A stretch of 64,000 bases of DNA from Streptomyces sp. 1331.2 (lineage in GTDB: Bacteria; Actinomycetota; Actinomycetes; Streptomycetales; Streptomycetaceae): positions 744,001 to 808,000 of the forward strand of contig NZ_OBMJ01000001.1 of assembly GCF_900199205.1 (NCBI RefSeq), given 5' to 3'. How positions within the stretch are numbered: position 1 is the first letter of the stretch; the number at the start of each line of letters is the position of its first letter. Made by a program: the position numbers and the translations under genes. Below, piece after piece: positions 40,082 to 49,342 of this stretch. Under the pieces are notes generated by a model. It did no database searches and was not told the DNA's origin. It worked only from the letters and a program-made list of their open reading frames with translations.

Positions 40082-40137
40082 ACCACTGCGTCACACCTCC
40101 ACCACCACTTCCGTCACGTCTTTCGAAGGGAAACCCC

Positions 40138-41181
<1,044 letters not shown>

Positions 41182-41194
41182 CCTCCGGCGGACC

Positions 41195-41238
41195 GCATGG
41201 GCCCGCCCCCGGCCGTACGGCCGGGGGCGGGCCCATGC
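41195..41238. terminator. Perfect palindromic terminator closing the pigment operon
   Basis: A 44-bp palindrome (GCATGGGCCCGCCCCCGGCC and complement), 13 bp after the last cyclase stop. Confidence 0.9.
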
Positions 41239-41279
41239 GTGCACGCCCTCGGGGCGGCCGCGGAATCACCCGGATCGCC

Positions 41280-41321
41280 CTGGTCCGGCTGGTCCGGCTG
41301 GTCCGGCTGGTCCGGCTGGTC
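41280..41321. repeat. 9-bp tandem repeat
   Basis: Four perfect CTGGTCCGG units plus a partial one. The surrounding gap (41239-41583) has no credible gene; the frames through the repeat code only for WSG or DQP runs. Confidence 0.9.
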
Positions 41322-41583
41322 GCCGCGACCAGTCCGGTCGCCCTCGTCGCCCCGATCACACGTGTCACCGTGGTCGTCCCGGTCACCCGAACCGCCGGGG
41401 CACCCGGGTGAACACGCCCGGGACTCCACCCGAAGGGCGCACGCTCCGCACCCGCGCTGCCACGCTCCGGTGGCAGGCGGCGCCACGGTGGTTGACGGTG
41501 GATCAGGCGCCACCCTCCCGCGAGTCCCCTTGTCCGGCACCCTGCCGGCAGTCGCGGGTCCGCGCGCCGGAAGGATCATCCTC

Positions 41584-42027
41584 ATGCGTTCTGCACGCAC
41601 GCTGCTCGCCGGGGCGGCCGTCGCCGCCGTCCTGACCGTCGGTGCCCCCATGGCCTTCGCCGACGGCTCCGCCGACCAGGGCAAGAACCTCACCTGGCAG
41701 GAGAAGCAGGACAAGCCCGAGAAGGGCGCCTCCGACAGCTCGAAGGGCTACGACGACAAGAAGGGCGGAAGCTCCGCCTCCGAGGAGCACAAGGGCTCGG
41801 AGGAGCACAAGGGCTCCGGCGAGTACAAGGACTCCGGCGAGCACAAGGGCACCGAGTCCAAGGGCGAGGAGCACGGCACCCCGCACGGCGGCGTGCACAC
41901 CGGTGGCGGCGGGCTGGCGCTGTCCGGCGGCGGGCTCGCCTCCGGCGCGGTGCTGCTGCTCGGTGGCCTCGGCGCCGGCGCCTACGCGCTGCGCCGCGGC
42001 CGCCGCACCTCCGGCGCGGTCGCCTGA
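41584..42027 (+). CDS. Secreted cell-wall-anchored protein, probable sortase substrate
   Basis: 147 aa. Signal peptide at residues 1-26 (cut after MAFA). A Lys/Glu/His-rich middle has EEHKGS-type repeats (about 67-98). It ends in a sorting-signal layout: LALSG (111-115), a Gly-rich hydrophobic segment (about 117-136) and a basic tail RRGRR. LALSG differs from the LAxTG motif of class E sortases only by Ser for Thr. The next gene is a sortase, which supports anchoring to peptidoglycan. Confidence 0.8.
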   Translation: MRSARTLLAGAAVAAVLTVGAPMAFADGSADQGKNLTWQEKQDKPEKGASDSSKGYDDKKGGSSASEEHKGSEEHKGSGEYKDSGEHKGTESKGEEHGTPHGGVHTGGGGLALSGGGLASGAVLLLGGLGAGAYALRRGRRTSGAVA

Positions 42028-42142
42028 CGCCAGGCGCCGTGCTTCCGCCGCCTCCGGGCGCCCCTCCCCGACCGGGGTGGGGGCGCACCGGGGGCGGCGG
42101 GCCGTCGCGGAACCGGTGGCAACGGAGTAACGGAGGACAGGA

Positions 42143-42841
42143 ATGACGGGCGGTGCCGCCTCTGGAATGCCCCGGCTGCTGCGCGCGGGAATGGGCGCGG
42201 CGGCGGTCGGGCTGCTGCTGATCTACAACTCGGTGGACACCGAGCCGAGTTCGGACACCGCGGCCACCCAGGCCGCTCCCCCGGCGGCCACCGCGCCGGC
42301 CGTCCCCGGGCCCGCGGCCGCCGCTTCCCCGCCCGCCGCGGCGGCGGCACCCGGTGTGCCCGCGGCGCCGGCGCTCAAGCGCGCCAAGCCGACCCGGCTG
42401 CGGATCCCGCAGATCGCCGTGGACGCGCCGTTCACCGAGCTGGGCCTCAACCCGGCCGGCCAGCTCGAAGCGCCGCCGCCGGACGACAAGAACCTGGTCG
42501 GCTGGTACCGGGACGGCGCGACCCCGGGCGAGCGGGGCAGCGCGGTCGTGGCCGGGCACGTGGACACCACCAAGGGCCCGGCGGTGTTCCTGCTGCTGAG
42601 CCTGCTGCTGCCGGGCAACAAGGTCGAGGTCAGCCGCGCGGACGGCACCGTCGCGGTGTTCTCGGTGGACTCGGTGGAGACTTTCGCCAAGGACGCCTTC
42701 CCCGACCAGAAGGTGTACGGCAAGACCCCGGACGCCCAGCTGCGGCTGATCACCTGCGGGGGCACGTACGACAAGAAGCGGCGGGACTACCTGGACAACG
42801 TGGTGGTCTTCGCACACCTGGAGTCCTCGCACAAGGCCTGA
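42143..42841 (+). CDS. Class E/F-type sortase
   Basis: 232 aa. A membrane anchor (about residues 13-30) and an Ala/Pro-rich spacer precede the sortase barrel. The catalytic triad is visible: His139 in VVAGHVDTT, Cys205 in LITCGG and Arg near 213 in DKKRRDY. It joins sorting-signal proteins to the cell wall; the upstream gene encodes a fitting substrate. GGAGGACAGG precedes the ATG. The actinobacterial subclass (F by annotation habit) is not certain. Confidence 0.9.
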   Translation: MTGGAASGMPRLLRAGMGAAAVGLLLIYNSVDTEPSSDTAATQAAPPAATAPAVPGPAAAASPPAAAAAPGVPAAPALKRAKPTRLRIPQIAVDAPFTELGLNPAGQLEAPPPDDKNLVGWYRDGATPGERGSAVVAGHVDTTKGPAVFLLLSLLLPGNKVEVSRADGTVAVFSVDSVETFAKDAFPDQKVYGKTPDAQLRLITCGGTYDKKRRDYLDNVVVFAHLESSHKA

Positions 42842-42877
42842 CGCGCCGCCCCAGGCCTGACCCGCCGTCCGCACGTC

Positions 42878-42911
42878 GACCGCCGGCCCCCGTAGATGGG
42901 GGCCGGCGGTC
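42878..42911. terminator. Bidirectional terminator
   Basis: 14-bp stem GACCGCCGGCCCCC/GGGGGCCGGCGGTC with a 6-nt loop between the convergent sortase and methyltransferase genes. Confidence 0.9.
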
Positions 42912-42932
42912 GTGGTGCGCGGGGGTTGCGGG

Positions 42933-43967
42933 TCAGCCGCGGACGGTGGCCTCGAAGGCGTGCAGGTAGGGGTTGACCGGGCAGACCTCGGAGACCGTCA
43001 GGCCGGCCTCCTCCATCAGCCGGACCATGCTCTCCTCGGAGTGCTTGGCGCCGCCGACGTTGAGCATCAGCATCAGGTCCATCGCGGTGGTGAAGCGCAT
43101 CGACGGGCTGTTGTCGACCAGGTTCTCCACCACCACGACGCGGGCGCCGGGCCGGGCCGCCTTCACCACGTTGGCGAGGGTGCGGCGGGTGCTGTCGTCG
43201 TCCCACTCCAGGATGTTCTTGATGATGTAGAGGTCGGCGCGGACCGGGATGTCCACCCGGCAGTCGCCCGGCACCAGGCGGGCGCGGGCCGAGAAGGCGC
43301 CGCCTTCGCGCAGCCGGGGGTCGGCGCCGGCGACGACCTTGGGCAGGTCGAGCAGGGTGCCGTGCAGGGCCGGGTGCTTCTCCAGCAGGCTGGCCAGCAC
43401 GTGGCCCTGGCCGCCGCCGATGTCGACCACCGAGTCGACGCCGGTGAGGTCCAGGTAGTCGGCGAAGTCGCGGGCGGACTGCCGGCTGGAGGTGGTCATC
43501 GCCTTGTCGAAGACCTTCGCCGAGTCGCCGCCGTCGCTGTGCAGGTAGTCGAAGAACTCCTTGCCGAACAGCTCGGGGAAGACGTTGCGGCCGGAGCGGA
43601 CCGCCTCGTCCAGTCTCGGCCACGCCTCCCACGTCCACGGCTCGGTGCACCAGAGGGAGATGTAGCGCAGGGAGTTGGGGGCGTCCTCGCGCAGCAGGCG
43701 GGACATCTCGGTGTGCTCGAAGCGGTCGTCGCCGGTCTCGGCGAAGATGCCGTAGCAGGTGAGCGCGCGCAGCAGCCGGCGCAGCTGGCTGGGCTCGGTG
43801 TCGAGGGCGGCCGCGAGGTCGGTGACGGTCGTCGGGGTGTCGCCGAGCGCGTCGGCGACGCCGAGCCGGGCGGCCGCGCGGACGGCGGCGGCGCAGGCGG
43901 CGCCGAAGACGAGCTCGCGCAGGCGCATCGCGGCCTGCGGGCCGGTGTGGGTGGGTGCGGTGGTCAT
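42933..43967 (-). CDS. SAM-dependent O-methyltransferase (COMT-like)
   Basis: 344 aa class I methyltransferase of the plant-COMT/TcmO type. An N-terminal winged-helix dimerisation domain (about 15-95) precedes SAM motif I VVDIGGGQGHVL near residue 178. GDCRVDIPVRADLYIIKNILEWDDD carries motif II/III, and PGARVVVVENLV follows. Such enzymes methylate hydroxyls of aromatic polyketides, so a late pigment step is plausible. AAGGAAG precedes the ATG. It shares direction with the upstream beta-helix gene, 83 bp away. Confidence 0.9.
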   Translation of the reverse strand: MTTAPTHTGPQAAMRLRELVFGAACAAAVRAAARLGVADALGDTPTTVTDLAAALDTEPSQLRRLLRALTCYGIFAETGDDRFEHTEMSRLLREDAPNSLRYISLWCTEPWTWEAWPRLDEAVRSGRNVFPELFGKEFFDYLHSDGGDSAKVFDKAMTTSSRQSARDFADYLDLTGVDSVVDIGGGQGHVLASLLEKHPALHGTLLDLPKVVAGADPRLREGGAFSARARLVPGDCRVDIPVRADLYIIKNILEWDDDSTRRTLANVVKAARPGARVVVVENLVDNSPSMRFTTAMDLMLMLNVGGAKHSEESMVRLMEEAGLTVSEVCPVNPYLHAFEATVRG

Positions 43968-44050
43968 GGGCGCTTCCTTGGTTCCTGGGGTCCTGGGGTC
44001 CGGAGTTTCCCGGGTCCGGGGTTTCCGGGGCTTCCTGGGTACCGGGGTGC

Positions 44051-45142
44051 TCAGCAGTGGCCGGCCGGCTCGGAGTGGCGGCAGGTGTTGCGGGTGAAGG
44101 TGGTGTCGGAGCCGGCGTCGCGGTCGGCGAGGTCGGCCGGGGCGTTGCCGCTCAGGTGGTTGTCGGCGACCGTGGCGCGGGCGTTGGTGACGCCGACGAC
44201 GCTCTTGAAGAGGACGATGCCGCCGGAGAAGTCCGAGGTGCCCGTGTTGTCGCGGACCTCGTTGTCGGTGACCCGGGTGTCCTCGGTGCCGGTGAGCACG
44301 ATGCCGGCGCCCTGGATGGCGCCCAGGCGCGGGTTGGCCGGGCAGAACTTGTTGTTGGCGACGACCCGGTTGCGCCGTACGTCGAGGTCGCCGGCTCGGG
44401 GCACGCCCTCGTCGCCGACCACGAAGACGCCGCCGCAGTTGCCGTTGATGTCGTTGTCCTGGACGGCCAGCCCGCGCAGGCGGCGGACGGTGACGCCGAC
44501 CCGGTTCCCGGTCAGTTCGTTGCCCTCGACCACGGTGCCCTTGGTGTCGGGCGCGCCGCCCTCGCGGTAGGCGTAGTTGGCGAGGAAGACGCCGGACTGG
44601 CCGTTGTTCGTCGAGCGGTTGCCGAGGATCGCAGCCCGGGTGGACATCTCCTGGCTGATGCCCTGTTGGGCGTTGTCGTGGACGTGGGTGCGGCGGACGG
44701 TCAGACCGGTGGTGCCGCTGGCGTCGATGCCGTTCTTGCGGAAGCCGGTGACGGCGAGGGCCTCGATCGTGACGTCGGGCAGCGGGTTCTGCTCGGTGCC
44801 GACCACGCAGATGCCGTGCCCGGCGGTGGCGCAGGCGTTCTCGGTACCGTCCCCGGGGGTGATCACGCTGGTCGGCCCGGCGCCGCGCAGGGTCAGGCCG
44901 GGGGTGATGATGCGGACGCTGCCCCGGTAGGTGCCGGGGGCCAGCAGGACGGTGTCGCCGGGGTGGGCGGCGTCGACGGCCCGCTGAATCGATTCGCCGG
45001 CCTGGACGACGTGCAGCCGGCCGAGGTCGACGGCGTGGGCCGCGGGCGCGGCGGCCAGGGTGACGAGGGTGGTGAAGGCGGTGGTCAGGGCGGTGGCGGC
45101 GGCGGTGGCCGCGGCAAGGTGGTGGACCCGTCGCGTGGGCAT
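44051..45142 (-). CDS. Secreted right-handed parallel beta-helix repeat protein
   Basis: 363 aa. A signal peptide (residues 1-37, cut after AHA) precedes the beta-helix. SIQRAVDAAHPGDTVLLAPGTYRGSV is the usual entry, followed by many N-x-x-G turns (GNRSTNNGQSGVFL, DNDINGNCGGVFV, DNEVRDNTGTS). The fold is that of pectate lyases and C5-epimerases, but no catalytic set is evident. It probably binds or cleaves polysaccharide outside the cell. It may be cotranscribed with the O-methyltransferase gene. Confidence 0.87.
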   Translation of the reverse strand: MPTRRVHHLAAATAAATALTTAFTTLVTLAAAPAAHAVDLGRLHVVQAGESIQRAVDAAHPGDTVLLAPGTYRGSVRIITPGLTLRGAGPTSVITPGDGTENACATAGHGICVVGTEQNPLPDVTIEALAVTGFRKNGIDASGTTGLTVRRTHVHDNAQQGISQEMSTRAAILGNRSTNNGQSGVFLANYAYREGGAPDTKGTVVEGNELTGNRVGVTVRRLRGLAVQDNDINGNCGGVFVVGDEGVPRAGDLDVRRNRVVANNKFCPANPRLGAIQGAGIVLTGTEDTRVTDNEVRDNTGTSDFSGGIVLFKSVVGVTNARATVADNHLSGNAPADLADRDAGSDTTFTRNTCRHSEPAGHC

Positions 45143-45492
45143 GAGTGGTGACCTGTCTTTCGGCGCGCGCGGTTCTGGTGGCGCTGTCGGGGCGGTGGCG
45201 TTGCGTCCGGCGGTGCGGTCTGACGCGCTGTGTGCGGGAGGTGACGGCCGGTGGGTACGGCCGAGTCGACGGTATGGGCGCCCGGGTGGTGCCGCCACCA
45301 GGGCTGGGCTGCGGGGCTGACGGGGCGTCGGCCGACGGTGGGGCGGCCCGGCGTGGCGCGCGGCGGCCGGAGATGACGACGCGCCCGACCGCGGGTGCGG
45401 TCGGGCGCGGGGGGGGTACCAGGGGGAATGCGTCGGCCCCGGCACCGGCCCGCCCGACGGGTGTCGGCCGACCGCGTGACATCCTGGAGGCC
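45143..45492. other. Divergent region with a strong hairpin
   Basis: 350 bp without a gene. It contains a 12-bp perfect stem GCGCCCGACCGC/GCGGTCGGGCGC with a 4-nt loop at 45381-45408, followed by a G-run, about 85 bp before the endonuclease IV start. Confidence 0.6.
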
Positions 45493-46467
45493 ATGACCAC
45501 CGCACCCGCACCGCCCGTCGCCGCCCTCCGCAACCCGATCGGCGCACACGTCCCGGTGGCCGCGCGGGGGCTGGCCGGGACGGGCCTGGCGTACGCGCGG
45601 CGGGTCGGCGCCGAGACGGTGCAGGTGTTCGTGGCCAACCCGCGCGGCTGGGCCACTCCCCCGGGCAACCCGGCGCAGGACGAGGAGTTCCGCACCGCCT
45701 GCGCCGAGCAGGGCGTCCCCGCCTGGGTGCACGCGCCCTACCTGATCAACTTCGGCTCGGACAACCCCGCCACTCGCGAGCGCTCGGCCGACTCGCTGCG
45801 GCACTCGCTGCGCCGCGGCCACGCCATCGGCGCGCTCGGCGTCGTCCTGCACACCGGCTCTGCGGTCGGCACGGCGCCCGGCGGCGGCTCTCGCCGGGCC
45901 GAGGCGATGGCGCAGGTCCGCGCGGACGTCCGGCCGCTGCTGGACGAGCTGGACGCGCTCGGCGAGGACGCGCCCTGGCTGCTCCTGGAGCCGACCGCCG
46001 GCCAGGGCAACTCGCTCTGCTCGCGGCTGGAGCAGTTGGCCGAGTACGTGGAGGCGCTGGACGCTCACCCGAAGGTGGGAGTCTGTCTGGACACCTGCCA
46101 CGCCTTCGCCGCCGGGCACGACCTGGCCGAACCCGGCGGGGTGACGGCTGCCCTGGACGCCCTGGCCTCCGCAGCCGGCCCCGGCCGGCTGCGGCTGATC
46201 CACGCCAACGACTCGGAGGACGTGGTCGGCGCCCGCAAGGACCGGCACGCCAACATCGGCGCCGGGATGATCGGCGCGGAGCCGTTCCGCGAGCTGTTCG
46301 AACACCCGGAGACGGCCGGTGTGCCACTGCTGGTGGAGACCCCGGACCGCAAGCACGGCGGGGACGGCACGGGGCACGCGATGGACATCGCGGTGCTGAA
46401 GGAACTGAGGTCGCGGGCGGCGGCAGCGGGCCGACGCCCCCGTCCGAGGGAGCGCGTCCGCAGCTGA
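45493..46467 (+). CDS. nfo: Deoxyribonuclease IV (AP endonuclease, Nfo type)
   Basis: 324 aa TIM-barrel zinc enzyme of base excision repair, cutting 5' to abasic sites. Metal-ligand motifs appear in order: GAHV, HAPYLINFGS, HTGS, LLLEPTAGQG, VCLDTCHAFAAGHD, HANDSE, DRHANIGAG and VETPD. The start is ATG 45493; GGAGG is only 2 nt upstream, which is tight. The C-terminus is Arg-rich. Stand-alone gene. Confidence 0.95.
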   Translation: MTTAPAPPVAALRNPIGAHVPVAARGLAGTGLAYARRVGAETVQVFVANPRGWATPPGNPAQDEEFRTACAEQGVPAWVHAPYLINFGSDNPATRERSADSLRHSLRRGHAIGALGVVLHTGSAVGTAPGGGSRRAEAMAQVRADVRPLLDELDALGEDAPWLLLEPTAGQGNSLCSRLEQLAEYVEALDAHPKVGVCLDTCHAFAAGHDLAEPGGVTAALDALASAAGPGRLRLIHANDSEDVVGARKDRHANIGAGMIGAEPFRELFEHPETAGVPLLVETPDRKHGGDGTGHAMDIAVLKELRSRAAAAGRRPRPRERVRS

Positions 46468-46541
46468 AGCTGCCGGATGGCAGGGCCGGTGCGAGGCTGG
46501 AGCGACCGCACTGCCGCCGGCCCTCCAGGGGGTTTCCCGTC

Positions 46542-48680
46542 ATGTCTTCCACCCGGAACCTCGCCGCACTGCCGTGCGGACGCCGCAGCAAGTGGGTGGT
46601 GCTCGCGGTGTGGCTGGTGCTGCTGCTGGCCGTCGGCCCGCTGGCCGGCAAGCTCATGGGCGCCGAGGACAACCAGGCGTCCAGCTGGCTGCCCGGCAAC
46701 GCCGAGTCCACCCGGGTGCTGGACGCGCAGCGGGCCTTCCAGCCGGTGGACACCGCCCAGGCCGTCGTGGTCTACCAGCGGGCCGGAGGCATCACCGCGG
46801 CCGACCGGGCCGAGGCGACCCGCGAGGCCGCCGGGTTCGCCGCCGTGCCGCACGTGGTCGGGCCGGTGGTCGGCCCGGTGGTCTCCGCCGACGGCCAGGC
46901 GATGCAGACCGTCGTGCCGATCGACATCGGCACCAACGGCTGGAACGACCTCAAGCCCGCCGTCGAGCAGCTGCGCCGGACCGCCGCCGCCGACAGCCAC
47001 GGCATGACCACCCACGTCACCGGCCCCGCCGGGGTCGGCGCCGACCAGGCCGAGGCCTTCGCGGGCATCGACAGCTCGCTGCTCGCCGCCACCGTCAGCG
47101 TCGTGATCGTCCTGCTGCTGCTCACCTACCGCAGCCCGGTGCTGTGGATCCTGCCGCTGCTCTCGGCCGCCGGTGCGCTGGCCGTCTCCGAGGCGGTCAT
47201 CTACCTGCTCGCCAAGCACGCCGGACTGACCGTCAACGCCCAGAGCGCCGGCATCCTCGTCGTGCTGGTGCTCGGCGCCGGGACGGACTACGCGCTGCTG
47301 CTCACCGCCCGCTACCGCGAGGAACTGCGCCGCCACCGGGACCGGCACGAGGCGATGGCGTTCGCCCTGCACCGGGCCGGGCCGGCCGTCCTCGCCTCCT
47401 CCGCGACGGTGGTCGCGTCCATGCTCTGCCTGCTGATCGCCGAGATGAACTCCACCCGCGGCCTCGGACCGGTCTGTGCGATCGGCGTCCTGGTCGCCCT
47501 GCTGGCCATGCTCACCCTGCTGCCCGCGCTGCTGGTGATCGTCGGCCGCTGGGTGTTCTGGCCGGTCCGGCCCGGGTACGGCACCCCGGAGCCGACCAGG
47601 AGCGGCCGCTGGGCGCACGTCGGGGCCTGGATCGGCTGGCGGCCGCGCAGGGTGTGGGTGGGGACGGCGCTGGCGCTCGCGGCCTGCTGCGTCGGACTGG
47701 TCTCGCTGAACGCCAACGGCCTCAGTACGGCCGGGACCTTCACCGGCAAGCCGGACTCGGTGGTCGGCCAGCAGGTGCTGGAGCAGCACTTCCCGGGCGG
47801 CACCGGCGCGCCGCTCACGATCGTCTCCACCGCGGCCGGCGCCCCGGCCGTACGCGCGGCCGCCGGGACCACGCCCGGGATCGCGGCCACCACCCCGGCG
47901 GTCGTCCACGACGGGCAGGCGCTGTTCCGGGCCACCCTCGCCGATCCGCCGGACAGCCAGGCCGCCAAGGACACCGTCGACCGGGTGCGGGCCGCCGTGC
48001 ACGCCGTGCCGGACGCGGGCGCCGAGGTCGGCGGCAGTACGGCCGTGGTGCTGGACGCCGGGCGCGCCGCCGGGAACGACAACCGGGCGATCATCCCGCT
48101 GGTGCTCGGCGTGGTGCTGCTGATCCTGGCCCTGCTGCTGCGGGCCGTCACGGCGCCCCTGGTGCTGATCGCGACCGTGGTGCTGTCGTACGCGGCGGCG
48201 CTCGGCATCAGCGCGTTCTTCTTCGCGCACGTCTTCCACTTCCAGGGCCAGGACAACGCGTTTCCGCTGTTCGTGTTCGTCTTCCTGGTCGCGCTGGGGA
48301 TCGACTACAACATCTTCCTGATGACCCGGGTCCGTGAGGAGTCCGCCCAGCACGGCACCCGGCAGGGGGCGTTGAACGGGCTGTCGGCCACCGGCGGGGT
48401 GATCACCTCGGCCGGGCTGATCCTGGCCGGCACCTTCGCCGTGCTCGGCACCCTGCCGGCCGTGGCCTTCGCCGAGATCGGCTTCGCGGTGGCCCTGGGC
48501 GTGCTGCTCGACACTCTGGTGGTGCGCTCGGTGCTGGTCACGGCGCTCACCATGGACCTCGACCGGCACATGTGGTGGCCGGGGCGACTGTCCCGGGTGC
48601 CGGTCGCCGCGGCGGCGTCCGCACCTTCGGCGTCCTCGGCCTCTTCGGCGTCCTCGGCTCCGCCGCCGGGGCAGCCGTGA
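46542..48680 (+). CDS. MMPL/RND-family transporter
   Basis: 712 aa with 12 membrane segments in two halves, each with an external loop. Signature charged motifs are GAGTDYALLLTARYREELRR (near residue 245) and GIDYNIFLMTRVREES (near 590), the proton-relay Asp-Tyr pairs of MMPL proteins. It is likely to export lipids or hydrophobic compounds. It has a Ser/Ala-rich C-terminal tail. No regulator is adjacent. Confidence 0.92.
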   Translation: MSSTRNLAALPCGRRSKWVVLAVWLVLLLAVGPLAGKLMGAEDNQASSWLPGNAESTRVLDAQRAFQPVDTAQAVVVYQRAGGITAADRAEATREAAGFAAVPHVVGPVVGPVVSADGQAMQTVVPIDIGTNGWNDLKPAVEQLRRTAAADSHGMTTHVTGPAGVGADQAEAFAGIDSSLLAATVSVVIVLLLLTYRSPVLWILPLLSAAGALAVSEAVIYLLAKHAGLTVNAQSAGILVVLVLGAGTDYALLLTARYREELRRHRDRHEAMAFALHRAGPAVLASSATVVASMLCLLIAEMNSTRGLGPVCAIGVLVALLAMLTLLPALLVIVGRWVFWPVRPGYGTPEPTRSGRWAHVGAWIGWRPRRVWVGTALALAACCVGLVSLNANGLSTAGTFTGKPDSVVGQQVLEQHFPGGTGAPLTIVSTAAGAPAVRAAAGTTPGIAATTPAVVHDGQALFRATLADPPDSQAAKDTVDRVRAAVHAVPDAGAEVGGSTAVVLDAGRAAGNDNRAIIPLVLGVVLLILALLLRAVTAPLVLIATVVLSYAAALGISAFFFAHVFHFQGQDNAFPLFVFVFLVALGIDYNIFLMTRVREESAQHGTRQGALNGLSATGGVITSAGLILAGTFAVLGTLPAVAFAEIGFAVALGVLLDTLVVRSVLVTALTMDLDRHMWWPGRLSRVPVAAAASAPSASSASSASSAPPPGQP

Positions 48681-48711
48681 GCCCGGAGGCCGACGGACGG
48701 CCTCCGGGCTC
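48681..48711. terminator. Bidirectional terminator
   Basis: 12-bp stem AGCCCGGAGGCC/GGCCTCCGGGCT with a 7-nt loop, directly after the MMPL stop. Confidence 0.9.
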
Positions 48712-48725
48712 GGGGTGCGGAGGGA

Positions 48726-48941
48726 TCAGCAGTCGCAGTCGCTCTCGCTGTGCTCGGCGAAGTTGAGCCAGCTGGCGTGCGGGCCGAACAGGCCGACGCC
48801 CGCGGAGCCGGACTCCAGGACCTGCGCGGACGACTGCTGCGGCGCGTGGCCCCCCGCCATCGCCGAGGTCGGGGCCGACACGACGGCACCGGCCACGGCA
48901 ACGATCACGGCGAGCTTGCGGATCTTCCCACGAAGCGACAT
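48726..48941 (-). CDS. Short secreted peptide with a DCDC tail
   Basis: 71 aa. Signal peptide MSLRGKIRKLAVIVAVAGAV, cut after SAMA near residue 29. The mature peptide of about 42 aa is Gly/Ser/His-rich and ends SESDCDC, with its only two cysteines in the last three positions. AAAAGGAC precedes the ATG at 7 nt. No modification enzyme is adjacent. Function unknown; metal or thiol chemistry at the tail is possible. Confidence 0.72.
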   Translation of the reverse strand: MSLRGKIRKLAVIVAVAGAVVSAPTSAMAGGHAPQQSSAQVLESGSAGVGLFGPHASWLNFAEHSESDCDC

Positions 48942-49342
48942 CTGATGTCCTTTTGGTTCGTCTCTGGTCCTCAACCCCCGCCCTCGAACGGCCTGTTCGG
49001 CCGCCCGGCGGGCTGGGCCGCGCCCCACCGGGGAGGCGCCGCGCCAAGGTTGGCACACGAACGCGCACATCCGGGCGCGCGCCGCAACCGGGCTGGGGCA
49101 TTCGGGTGAGGCAACTCCCCCGGCCGGACGAACGGGGCGATCCGGGCGCGGATCCGGTCGGACGGCTCGGCGGAGCCCGCCGGACGAGTGCCCGTCGGGC
49201 CGTCGTGACACCGCAAGTCTTGCGGTGAGGCAGCGGACGAACTGAACAAATCCCGCCGATTTGGTGCACGATGCCGCCTGGTCCGAGCATGAACGGTCGC
49301 TCCACCGAGCGCGAGCAGGACCACGAAAGGCGCACCACCCTC
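48942..49342. other. Intergenic region with a perfect operator-like palindrome
   Basis: 401 bp without a credible gene. The 19-bp palindrome CACCGCAAGTCTTGCGGTG lies at 49209-49227, 115 bp before the permease start. Confidence 0.65.
49209..49227. promoter_or_regulatory. 19-bp perfect palindrome, probable operator
   Basis: Arms CACCGCAAG and CTTGCGGTG flank a single T. Its size suits a TetR or MarR dimer; no such regulator gene is nearby. Confidence 0.5.

Noticed and set aside
42933..45695. Possible 920-residue fusion of a methyltransferase with upstream Arg/Pro-rich sequence
   Set aside because: The N-terminal 575 codons are out of frame with the beta-helix gene and low-complexity; the methyltransferase has its own ATG and ribosome binding site at 43967.
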